Shown: positions 1 to 6,834 of the stretch, piece after piece | How the letters are laid out: each line of letters begins with the position of its first letter | Numbering within the stretch: position 1 is the stretch's first letter | Assembly (NCBI GenBank): GCA_965369325.1 | Contig: CBDUQI010000079.1 | Location: 1-23,113, forward strand | From: CBDUQI01 sp965369325 | GTDB lineage: Bacteria; Pseudomonadota; Gammaproteobacteria; Steroidobacterales; JBCBZW01 | DNA length: 23,113 bases | Direction of reading: 5' to 3' | Notes under the pieces: generated by a model | Told to the model about the DNA's origin: nothing | Databases searched by the model: none | Seen by the model: only the letters and a program-made list of their open reading frames with translations | Translations under genes and position numbers: made by a program

Positions 1-134
1 CCGTTCAGCACACCAATGGACGAGTCCGCCGGCGTCGATGGTACCTTCGCGGTGTACACGCTACCGCTGCCTTCATCGATCAACAACACATCCGTAAAGG
101 TGCCGCCGACATCCACTCCCAACCGGTAACTCAT
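1..134 (-). CDS. Hydantoinase/oxoprolinase subunit A, N-terminal fragment
   Basis: The first 44 codons of a gene that runs off the left edge of the window. The visible N-terminus has the pattern YRLGVDVGGTFTDVLLID, the phosphate-binding start of the Hydant_A_N domain shared by ATP-dependent hydantoinases, 5-oxoprolinases and acetone-carboxylase-type beta subunits. The ATG is preceded by a GGGAGA ribosome site about 4 nt upstream. It lies 80 bp downstream of the HMG-CoA-lyase-type gene on the same strand, so the two are probably co-transcribed; a subunit B gene would be expected beyond the edge. The family call is firm, but the substrate (hydantoin, oxoproline, ketone or other) cannot be told from the N-terminus. 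Confidence 0.88.
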   Translation of the reverse strand, partial: MSYRLGVDVGGTFTDVLLIDEGSGSVYTAKVPSTPADSSIGVLN

Positions 135-214
135 ACTATCTCCCTCAAGGTCTCAATAACTGCGCGATGGCGGAACGTCGTGGTAGCGTGCCCCCGCCCG
201 CCTGCTTAACTCGC

Positions 215-1129
215 TTACTCGCCGGTATTGGCCGGCGGTGGAAACAACCCGGCACGCGATACCATTGAGGGCATCTGCGTACGCAGCGGCTGTACCAGCC
301 AGCTTGTTGTGCGCATAACCTGCTCTATCGACACGCCGGTCTCAATCCCCATGCGGTCGATCATATAAAGTACATCTTCTGTCGCCACGTTGCCGGTGGC
401 CGCTGGCGCGAACGGGCAACCGCCCACGCCGCCGCAGCTGGCATCGATGACGCCAACGCCCATTTCCAGCGCGGCAAATACGTTCGCTACACCGGTATTG
501 CGGGTGTTATGAAAGTGGCAGCGGATGGGAATCTGCCCGGCCGAAGCCATCACGACCTCAAGCATACGCTTCACATCCGACGGGACCGCGCAGCCGATGG
601 TGTCGGCGATCCCGATCTCATCAACGCCCATGTCCGCCAGTGCCCGGACCAACTCGTCCACCCGGGCAGGTGCCACTTCACCCTCAAACGGGCATCCGAA
701 GGCGGCGCCAATGGTGACGCCGCAAAATCGGCCTGCCTCCCGGGCATCCCGCGCAATCTCCTCGATCACGCGCATGGACTGCGCCGACGGTACCCCTTGA
801 TTCTTCAAGTTAAAGGTATCCGTCGCAACGACCACACAGTTAATCTCATCGATTCCGGATTCTACCGCACGATCGAAGCCGCGCCGGTTAAGCACCAAGC
901 CAATGTAGCTGACCCCCTCATCGCGCGGCAGCCGGCCAATCAACTCATCCACATCCGCCATCTGCGGCACGCGCTTGGGATTCACAAAACTGGCGACTTC
1001 AATCCGACGCAGCCCGGCACCGATCAGCCGCTCGACGAACGTCACTTTGTCGTCGGTGCTGAGCAGCGTCGACTGGCTTTGAATGCCGTCGCGCGGGCCG
1101 ACTTCTACGATTTGTACAGCGTCGAGCAC
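215..1129 (-). CDS. Hydroxymethylglutaryl-CoA lyase family protein (DRE-TIM metallolyase)
   Basis: A 304-residue TIM-barrel lyase of the HMG-CoA lyase family, which cleaves 3-hydroxy-3-methylglutaryl-CoA or related 3-hydroxyacyl-CoAs to acetyl-CoA and an oxo acid, with a divalent metal. The catalytic set is complete: VGPRDG at 10-15 (Arg13, Asp14 metal ligand), HFHNT with His205 and His207, and the family signature GGVGGCPFAP with Cys238, followed by ATGNVATEDV (Asn247). The start is GTG; the codon before it is an in-frame TGA, so no upstream start is possible, and GGGAAG precedes it. It is divergent from a family III CoA-transferase and upstream of a hydantoinase-like gene. This fits breakdown of a branched dicarboxyl-CoA made by the transferase. 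Bacterial members also act on other substrates, so leucine catabolism is not implied; no other leucine-pathway gene is nearby. Confidence 0.92.
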   Translation of the reverse strand: MLDAVQIVEVGPRDGIQSQSTLLSTDDKVTFVERLIGAGLRRIEVASFVNPKRVPQMADVDELIGRLPRDEGVSYIGLVLNRRGFDRAVESGIDEINCVVVATDTFNLKNQGVPSAQSMRVIEEIARDAREAGRFCGVTIGAAFGCPFEGEVAPARVDELVRALADMGVDEIGIADTIGCAVPSDVKRMLEVVMASAGQIPIRCHFHNTRNTGVANVFAALEMGVGVIDASCGGVGGCPFAPAATGNVATEDVLYMIDRMGIETGVSIEQVMRTTSWLVQPLRTQMPSMVSRAGLFPPPANTGE

Positions 1130-1183
1130 TCAGCTTCCCGCATCTAACCTGCCGAAAGCCCAGATTGCCATGCTTGGGGTATT

Positions 1184-1193
1184 TTGTATACGA
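1184..1193. promoter_or_regulatory. GntR-type operator-like site, left copy
   Basis: TTGTATACGA differs by one base from the perfect palindrome TTGTATACAA found 62 bp away in the same divergent intergenic region. It sits on the side near the HMG-CoA-lyase gene. The sequence match is visible; binding is inference. Confidence 0.45.
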
Positions 1194-1244
1194 TTAGGCG
1201 GAAAATTTTAACCTTTTAGGTGATTGGAGCTGCCTTGGAGCTCG

Positions 1245-1256
1245 ATTGTATACAAT
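1245..1256. promoter_or_regulatory. GntR-type operator-like palindrome ATTGTATACAAT
   Basis: A perfect 12-bp palindrome in the 196-bp region between two divergent genes (HMG-CoA-lyase type and CoA-transferase). The core TTGTATACAA has the GT-N2-AC layout known for the gluconate repressor GntR of Bacillus and other FadR-subfamily regulators. With the near copy at 1184-1193 it makes a pair whose centres are 62 bp apart, close to six helical turns. The rest of the intergenic region is AT-richer than its surroundings and probably contains both promoters. Confidence 0.55.
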
Positions 1257-1325
1257 GAAACACCGTAGTGCTGAAGCCGTCGTCCTCGAAAGGCCCCCGG
1301 CCCGGCGTTGCCCGAGGATTGTCAT

Positions 1326-2522
1326 ATGACCAATACCGGACCCTTAGCCAACCTGCGTGTGATAGAGATGGGGCAGCTGCTGGCCGGGCCATTTTGCGCC
1401 CAGCTGCTAGGCGACTTTGGCGCCGAAGTCATTAAGATAGAGCAACCTGGTCGGGGCGACCCCATGCGCGACTGGGGGCGGGAGAAAGCGGGCGGCGAAT
1501 CGCTTTGGTGGCCGGTGGTTTCACGCAACAAGAAGTGCATCACACTGAACGCGCGTGAGGCTGATGGACAGGAGGTGATCCGCGACCTCATCGCCAAATC
1601 CGACATCATGGTTGAGAACTTTCGCCCGGGCACCCTGGAGAAGTGGAACCTCGGCTACGATGTACTGAAGGAGATCAACCCAGGGCTGATCCTAGTGCGG
1701 GTCACCGGGTATGGCCAAAGCGGGCCATATGCCAGCCGGGCTGGCTACGGTGCTATCGGCGAGGCCATGGGCGGACTACGCTATGTCGTGGGCAGCCCCG
1801 ACCGCCCGCCCAGCCGCATGGGCATCAGCATCGGCGACACGCTTGCGGCCACGTTTGCCTGCGTCGGCGCGTTGTCTGCACTGCATCACAAAAACACCAC
1901 CGGCCAGGGCCAGGTGGTGGACTCCGCGTTGTACGAAGCCGTGCTGAATGTAATGGAGTCGCTGGTCTCGGAGTTTGATCAAACCGGTTTTGTGCGCGAG
2001 CGCACTGGCGCCATCCTGCCAAATGTGGCCCCTTCGAACGTTTATCCGTGCAGCGACGGCGAGCATCTGATCGCGGCCAATCAGGACACCGTATTTACCC
2101 GCCTGTGTGCCGCTATGGGCCGCCCGGAGCTGGCTGAAGACGAACGCTACAACAGTCACAACGCACGCGGCGCGCGCCAGGACGAACTGGATCAGCGGAT
2201 CGCCCAGTGGACTGCCACGTTGACTTCCGATGCGCTAGGCGATCTGCTCAACGAGCACGGCGTGCCCAACGGCAAGATTTACCGTGCCCCCGATATGATG
2301 GAAGACATCCACTTCAAAGCGCGCGAGGCCATCGTCAAAATTGCCCATCGCAGCTTCGGCGAGCTGGCCATGCAGAATGTGGCACCCAAACTCTCCGCCA
2401 CACCTGGATCGATCCGTTGGTGCGGGGCGGAGATTGGCGAGCACAACGAGGACATCTACGCCGGCCTGCTGGGCTACGATCAGGCACGCTTGGATGCATT
2501 GCGAGCGGCAGGAATTATCTAG
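1326..2522 (+). CDS. Family III CoA-transferase (CaiB/BaiF), CoAT1
   Basis: A 398-residue CaiB/BaiF protein, the family that moves CoA between carboxylic acids through an enzyme aspartyl anhydride. Seen: N-terminal LRVIEMGQLLAGPFC and GAEVIKIEQPGRGDPMR, the VENFRPGTLEKW segment at 96-107, VTGYGQSGPY, and GISIGDTLA, where Asp171 lines up with catalytic Asp169 of formyl-CoA transferase. Length is typical. I chose ATG 1326 because GAGGA lies 7 nt upstream; the upstream in-frame TTG (1308) has no such support. It is divergent from an HMG-CoA-lyase-type gene across a region with two operator-like sites, and 51 bp upstream of an alpha/beta-hydrolase gene. Likely acceptors are small dicarboxylic or hydroxy acids; the actual pair is unknown. 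Confidence 0.93.
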   Translation: MTNTGPLANLRVIEMGQLLAGPFCAQLLGDFGAEVIKIEQPGRGDPMRDWGREKAGGESLWWPVVSRNKKCITLNAREADGQEVIRDLIAKSDIMVENFRPGTLEKWNLGYDVLKEINPGLILVRVTGYGQSGPYASRAGYGAIGEAMGGLRYVVGSPDRPPSRMGISIGDTLAATFACVGALSALHHKNTTGQGQVVDSALYEAVLNVMESLVSEFDQTGFVRERTGAILPNVAPSNVYPCSDGEHLIAANQDTVFTRLCAAMGRPELAEDERYNSHNARGARQDELDQRIAQWTATLTSDALGDLLNEHGVPNGKIYRAPDMMEDIHFKAREAIVKIAHRSFGELAMQNVAPKLSATPGSIRWCGAEIGEHNEDIYAGLLGYDQARLDALRAAGII

Positions 2523-2573
2523 CCGCCCGCCGGGCCCCATCACACCAGTCTCAGCACCTACGCAGGAACCGCT

Positions 2574-3377
2574 ATGCCCATCGCACACATTAACAACCAC
2601 GAGATGTACTACGAGATTGTTGGCCAGGGCGAGCCTGCCATCTGTATGGGCGGCTGGGGCACCTTTTGTCACGGGCGCACCAACAACCTGGCGCGCGGCC
2701 TCACCGACCGCTACCAGACATTAATTATCGACTACCGAGGCATCGGCGAGTCTACCGATGACCTTTCCGTGCCCGCCACGATGAACCTGCACGCACAGGA
2801 TGTGATCGGGCTGCTGGATCATCTGGGCTGGCGCAACGTGCACTTTATCGGGCTGGTCGGGATGGGCGCGTGCGTGGCGCAACTGGTGGCAATAGAGCGG
2901 CCCGAACTTGTGCGCTCTATGGTGAATATGGGCTGCTGGGCCGCCGTGGATCAACTGCTGGCCGATCAGTTGGAGATGTTTCGCGACGTGCACCTGAAGA
3001 TGGGCTTTGAAGCGTTTCAGAAATTCGTTTGCTTCATGTCATTTTTGCCGGAATTTTATCTGCAGCACCGGGCACGCCTGATCGGCCCTGACGGCCCGTG
3101 GAGCGAACTGATCGGACGCCAAACTGCCCATGCACGCCTGGTCGATGCCTGTCTTAGTCACGACGTGCGCGAAACGCTGGGGCAGGTGCAAGCCCCTACC
3201 CTGCTGCTGCACGCAGGCAAAGACGCGGTGACCAGCCCACGATACACCCAGGAGATTGAAGCGCTGCTGGCGAACGTACAGGCAGTGACGATGCCCGATG
3301 TGGCGCATGTGGTGGCCGGTCGCGAGCAGAAAATAGCGTTTTGCGATTTACTGTTCCCGTTTCTCGCCCGGCATTAG
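2574..3377 (+). CDS. Alpha/beta-hydrolase-fold protein lacking the serine nucleophile
   Basis: A 267-residue single-domain alpha/beta-hydrolase fold. Fold marks are YRGIGES at 54-60 (strand 4 region), the elbow region FIGLVGMGAC at 91-100, HAGKDAVTSP with the acid Asp217, and DVAHVV with the likely catalytic His245. At the elbow, the usual Gly-X-Ser-X-Gly is replaced: aligning GMGACVAQLVAIERPE with the common SMGGYVAQELALRHPE pattern puts Gly96 at the nucleophile position. No Ser, Cys or Asp is within two residues. Acid and base are kept but the nucleophile is not, so ordinary ester hydrolysis is unlikely; addition-elimination, decarboxylation or a non-catalytic role is possible. AGGAA lies 5 nt before the ATG. 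It probably forms an operon with CoAT1 and ends 3 bp from the convergent EamA gene. Confidence 0.85.
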   Translation: MPIAHINNHEMYYEIVGQGEPAICMGGWGTFCHGRTNNLARGLTDRYQTLIIDYRGIGESTDDLSVPATMNLHAQDVIGLLDHLGWRNVHFIGLVGMGACVAQLVAIERPELVRSMVNMGCWAAVDQLLADQLEMFRDVHLKMGFEAFQKFVCFMSFLPEFYLQHRARLIGPDGPWSELIGRQTAHARLVDACLSHDVRETLGQVQAPTLLLHAGKDAVTSPRYTQEIEALLANVQAVTMPDVAHVVAGREQKIAFCDLLFPFLARH

Positions 3378-3380
3378 GCC

Positions 3381-4343
3381 TCAGGCCAGTGGCGGCGGCT
3401 CTCGGCCTGCCGCGCGGCCGGAGTCATGATCAGCCGTACGATCAGTCCTGGCCTGTCGTCGCACGCCCCACTCCACCACTACCACACCCGCAATAATCGC
3501 TGCGCTGCCTAGCCACTGCGAGGAACGCAACTGCTCGCCGAGCAACCACCAGGCCACGATTACCGTCGAAGGTGGCCCCAGCAGGCTGATCAGGCTGCCG
3601 CGCGCGGCCCCGATGCGGTGCACGCCCTCGGCCAGCAGAAACAACGGCAGTACGGTGGCGACGACCACCATGCTTAACATCAGCGCCCAAGCCTCACGGC
3701 TCATCGTCAGCTCGCTGATGTTGTGGGCGCTTAGCAGGTGCACGCTCATGGCTGCCCCCGCAGCGGTCATCGCGTACACGGTGAACGCCTGGCTCTCGAT
3801 CAAATGGCTCACCCGCTCAATCACCATGTAGTACATCGCCACACTGGCGGCGGCAACTAGCACCAGAGCGGAACCAAACGCATTGCTTCGCATCAACTGG
3901 GGATCAAATCCGCCCATCACCAGGAACACGCCCGGATAGGCAATACCTAACGCCGCCAGCACGGTGGGTGGCGGCCAACGCCTGGATAACAATGCTTGGA
4001 ATGTGACAGTCATCACCGGGTAGGAGAACAACAGCACCCGCTCCACACTGGCATCGATCATAGTCAGCGCGAAAAAATCCAGATAGGCGCCCACGTAGTA
4101 ACACCCAATGCCAGCGGCGGCCGCAACCGCCATCGCACGCCGATCGCTGCGCAGCAACCGCCGGGGCCCAGTCTGCCACAGCGCCAGCAGCCAAAAACCC
4201 GGCACGGCCAGTGCCGAACGCACTCCGGCCACCGTAATCACGTCCAGGCCATGGGCATAGAGCAACTTGGCGAAAATGCCTTTCAGCGAGAGCAGCACCG
4301 CAGCCATCAGCACGAACGCCACGCCCAGCCACTGCGGCCGCAC
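3381..4343 (-). CDS. EamA-family (DMT superfamily) transporter
   Basis: A 320-residue inner-membrane protein with about ten hydrophobic segments in two EamA halves (roughly 5-140 and 150-290). Pro and Gly residues recur in the helices, and LLGPPSTVIVAWWLLGEQL is typical of the second-half conserved loop. The C-terminal 30 residues are hydrophilic and rich in Arg, Asp and Gly. It starts with GTG that shares its first base with the TAG of the nitroreductase gene (TAGTG), so translation is probably coupled. DMT permeases usually export or import small metabolites such as amino acids; here it may carry the substrate or product of the linked cysteine hydrolase and nitroreductase. Substrate and direction are not visible. 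Confidence 0.92.
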   Translation of the reverse strand: MRPQWLGVAFVLMAAVLLSLKGIFAKLLYAHGLDVITVAGVRSALAVPGFWLLALWQTGPRRLLRSDRRAMAVAAAAGIGCYYVGAYLDFFALTMIDASVERVLLFSYPVMTVTFQALLSRRWPPPTVLAALGIAYPGVFLVMGGFDPQLMRSNAFGSALVLVAAASVAMYYMVIERVSHLIESQAFTVYAMTAAGAAMSVHLLSAHNISELTMSREAWALMLSMVVVATVLPLFLLAEGVHRIGAARGSLISLLGPPSTVIVAWWLLGEQLRSSQWLGSAAIIAGVVVVEWGVRRQARTDRTADHDSGRAAGREPPPLA

Positions 4344-5014
4344 TAGGTATCGAATCCGATGAAATCACCCATCTCATCTACATCCAACCGTGCCGGTTGA
4401 TACTGATTCACCACTGCGTCGGGTTGCGCATAGCCCAGCGCCATGCCGCACACCAGCGTGAGCGAATCGCTCACCTGCAGTTGCTGACGCACGATGTGCT
4501 GATAGGGCAACCAGGAGGCTTGCGCGCACGTGTGCAAATCGGCTTCCCGTGCGGCCAGCATGAAGTTTTGCAAAAACATGCCATAGTCCACCCAACTGCC
4601 GCGTGCCAGGCCTCGATCGACAAAAAAGAACAGACCAACGGGCGCATCGAACAGCAGGTAGTTACGTCGTTCCTGCCGTGCGCTGGCCACTCGATCGCCG
4701 CGGGTAACGCCCACCGCCTGATACAAGCCCCAACCGCAACTGCGCCGACGCCCCAAATACGGCTCAAACATCGGTGCCGGATAGTAACTATATTCCGGTT
4801 GTTTATCCTCACGCTCGCGCGCCTGAAGTGTGGCCTCGACCAGCGCATCGCGTCGCGCACCCGCCACCGCAATCACTTGCCAGGGCTGCGTATTACTGCC
4901 GCTGGGCGCGTGCCTGGCCAGCTCGATGATCGCACGTACGGTCGTCTCCGGCACTGGACGCGATTCGAACTGGCGACAAGATGTGCGCGAGCGAATCGCG
5001 GTACCAATTTGCAT
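4343..5014 (-). CDS. Nitroreductase family FMN oxidoreductase
   Basis: A 223-residue flavoprotein of the nitroreductase fold. FMN-binding features are visible: AIRSRTSCRQF at 6-16 (Arg8, Ser9, Arg10), APSGSNTQPW at 36-45, DYGMFLQNFMLAA in the middle, and CGMALGYAQPDA near the C-terminus. Such enzymes use NAD(P)H to reduce nitroaromatics, quinones, enones or, as in RutE, small aldehydes. It is the second gene of a three-gene minus-strand unit: 57 bp after the cysteine hydrolase, and overlapping the transporter gene by one base. No strong ribosome site precedes its ATG. Family assignment is firm; the substrate is unknown. Confidence 0.92.
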   Translation of the reverse strand: MQIGTAIRSRTSCRQFESRPVPETTVRAIIELARHAPSGSNTQPWQVIAVAGARRDALVEATLQAREREDKQPEYSYYPAPMFEPYLGRRRSCGWGLYQAVGVTRGDRVASARQERRNYLLFDAPVGLFFFVDRGLARGSWVDYGMFLQNFMLAAREADLHTCAQASWLPYQHIVRQQLQVSDSLTLVCGMALGYAQPDAVVNQYQPARLDVDEMGDFIGFDT

Positions 5015-5071
5015 GCTATTGCCCGTAGGTAACGAGAAGAAAGCCGCGCCCGAAACTACTCAAGCCAGCGA

Positions 5072-5770
5072 TTAAGCGCTAGCGCTACGCCCGGACGCAC
5101 CGGCGCTGGCGTGCATCTCGGTGATCACCTGTTCGGTGCTAACCACCTTGCCCCACAAACGGCGAAACGAAGCCAGGGTCGACGCCTGCATGGCCTCACT
5201 GCAAGTACCTGTCGCATCGCTAACCATCGCCACCCCATACTGTAAGTCAGCAGCCTGCATCGCAGTCATACCCACGCAATTGTTGGTGGACACGCCGGTG
5301 ACGACGATATTGCTGATGCCTTTCCCTCGCAAGGCAGTATCGATGGCGGTGGAGGTAAAAGCCCCAATCGTTGTCTTGTTCAGCACCAACTCGCCCGCCA
5401 ACGGTTTAAGCTCATCCACCACTTCATGCTCGCGCGTACCAGCATGATTGTGGGTCGCCTCAAACCACTTGCGCAAATGCACCGGGGCATCGCTGTAATC
5501 TGGTTGCTGTGGCCCCAACGTAACGAACACCACTGGCGCACCAAGTGCGCGAAAGCATGTCAACAGTTTCTGATTGTTCGGGATGATCACTTGCTCGATG
5601 CGATCAAACCGCTCTGCGGCCGAGTCCAGTGCGCCCTGCTGCGCAAGCAAGCGCCCCAGCCCATGCTCACGGCTACCGCTCGCGTACTGCATATCCACAA
5701 TCACCAAGGCCGTGTCATGAGGATTCAAAAGAACTTCACGGGTAAAACTGTCGACGTAGGTAGGATGCAT
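5072..5770 (-). CDS. Cysteine hydrolase, isochorismatase superfamily
   Basis: A 232-residue isochorismatase-fold hydrolase with the full catalytic triad: Asp26 in VIVDMQ, Lys132 in LNKTTIGAF and Cys165 in GVSTNNCVG. This triad is found in amidases such as nicotinamidase, N-carbamoylsarcosine amidase, maleamate amidase and RutB. I chose ATG 5770 because GGAGG lies 4 nt upstream and the downstream residues (NPHDTALVIVDMQ) match family N-termini; a longer reading to 5908 would cross the operator-like palindrome and adds an atypical Cys/His-rich leader. It is the first gene of the hydrolase-nitroreductase-EamA unit and is divergent from a TauD-type gene. Hydrolysis of an amide or ureido group is likely. 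The substrate is unknown. Confidence 0.9.
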   Translation of the reverse strand: MHPTYVDSFTREVLLNPHDTALVIVDMQYASGSREHGLGRLLAQQGALDSAAERFDRIEQVIIPNNQKLLTCFRALGAPVVFVTLGPQQPDYSDAPVHLRKWFEATHNHAGTREHEVVDELKPLAGELVLNKTTIGAFTSTAIDTALRGKGISNIVVTGVSTNNCVGMTAMQAADLQYGVAMVSDATGTCSEAMQASTLASFRRLWGKVVSTEQVITEMHASAGASGRSASA

Positions 5771-5864
5771 GAGGCCTCCGGATGGCGTGTAGCGCGAGCC
5801 CCAAGCATACCACCGCACCCGCCTCTGCGTGCACCTTGACAGTAGCGCCACAAATGGCGAGACT

Positions 5865-5880
5865 AAATGTACGGACATTT
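5865..5880. promoter_or_regulatory. Operator-like near-palindrome, copy 1 (AAATGTACGGACATTT)
   Basis: A 16-bp inverted repeat with one mismatched pair, in the divergent region between the cysteine-hydrolase operon and the TauD gene. It is identical at 13 of 16 positions to the perfect palindrome at 9886-9901. The TGT-N4-ACA layout resembles sites of UTRA-domain GntR regulators (NagR/PhnF and HutC classes). It covers the first possible ATG of the TauD gene (5867). Confidence 0.6.
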
Positions 5881-6805
5881 TATCCATATGGCAGCAATGA
5901 TCACACATAACAAGCCATCAGCGCCGACCCACGCCCGCACCCCTGGCATACGTGTCGAGCCACTTACGCCCACCTTTGGCGCCCGCGTGAGCGGGATTAG
6001 CCTGCGCGCCGACATTGACGATAACCTGCGCGCCGATATCGCGGCGTTGTGGCACAAGTACAAGGTACTTGTATTCTCCAATGCGACGACGCCGCGTGAA
6101 TCCGACCTGGTCGGATTCAGCCGCAAGCTTGGTGATCTGGAGATTCATGTGCGGCGCGAGTACCTGTCGCCGGAGAATCCGGAGCTGCTCTATGTCTCGA
6201 ACATGAAGCGCGCGGGCAAGCCCATAGGCATTCTGGCCGATACAGAAGTCGGCTGGCACTACGATCAGATCTATCTGAAAAAACCTGCGGTCGGCTCGTT
6301 GCTTTGCGCGGTCACTGTGCCACCGCATGAAGGGCACACGTACTTTGCCGACATGGTGGCCGCGTACCGCACACTGCCAGCGGATATCCGCATGCAGATC
6401 GATGGACGGGTCGCGGTGCAGTCCTATGAAGCGTTTAACCGTATGTACAGCGTACCTACCAACAAAGAGCAGAAACGTAAAACTCCCGAAACAGATCACC
6501 CGGTAGTACGCACACACCCCCACACGGGAGAGTCGGCGTTGTACATATGCCCGGGGATGACCACCCGGATCACCGGACTGACAGAGCAGGAAAGCGAGCA
6601 ACTGCTTGGCGAGTTATTCGAATGGTCGGTGAAGGAGGAGTTTGTCTACCGCCACGAATGGCGCGCGGGTGACTGTGTGCTATGGGATAACGCCTGCACC
6701 ATGCACCGCCGCGACCCGTTCGACAGCCGCTACGACCGTTTGATGAAGCGCACCACGATTTTGCCGCCGGCCGATCTGGCAGTGCCCTTTTACGCACCAG
6801 AGTAA
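5867..6805 (+). CDS. TauD/TfdA-family 2-oxoglutarate dioxygenase 1
   Basis: A non-heme iron dioxygenase of the TauD/TfdA family (312 residues from this start). The facial triad is visible: GWHYDQIY gives His131 and Asp133, and ACTMHRRD gives His280. Arg295 in MKRTT is the expected 2-oxoglutarate carboxylate anchor, and Thr158 in GHTYFADM is the second 2OG contact. The N-terminal VEPLTPTFGARVSGISL at 30-46 is the family's opening motif. The start is uncertain: ATG 5867 has a weak GGCGAG 5 nt upstream but lies inside the operator-like palindrome; ATGs at 5888 and 5897 are also in frame, without good ribosome sites. Family members hydroxylate sulfonates, aryloxyacids, carnitine precursors or short acids. 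It is divergent from the cysteine-hydrolase operon and convergent with the AbfD-like gene. Confidence 0.92.
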   Translation: MYGHFIHMAAMITHNKPSAPTHARTPGIRVEPLTPTFGARVSGISLRADIDDNLRADIAALWHKYKVLVFSNATTPRESDLVGFSRKLGDLEIHVRREYLSPENPELLYVSNMKRAGKPIGILADTEVGWHYDQIYLKKPAVGSLLCAVTVPPHEGHTYFADMVAAYRTLPADIRMQIDGRVAVQSYEAFNRMYSVPTNKEQKRKTPETDHPVVRTHPHTGESALYICPGMTTRITGLTEQESEQLLGELFEWSVKEEFVYRHEWRAGDCVLWDNACTMHRRDPFDSRYDRLMKRTTILPPADLAVPFYAPE

Positions 6806-6834
6806 ACGGCGCACAGCCCAATCAGGCAGCGCTG

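Noticed and set aside
509..1147. Long plus-strand open frame (212 codons) opposite the HMG-CoA-lyase-type gene
   Set aside because: It mirrors a gene with a complete catalytic motif set; its translation is rich in His, Arg and Gln with no recognisable domain.
4397..5032. Plus-strand open frame of 211 codons opposite the nitroreductase
   Set aside because: Antisense shadow of a conserved flavoprotein gene in GC-rich DNA; no domain and no supported start.
5771..5908. N-terminal extension of the cysteine hydrolase to 5908
   Set aside because: ATG 5770 has GGAGG just upstream; the extension is Cys/His-rich, unlike the family, and crosses the operator-like repeat.
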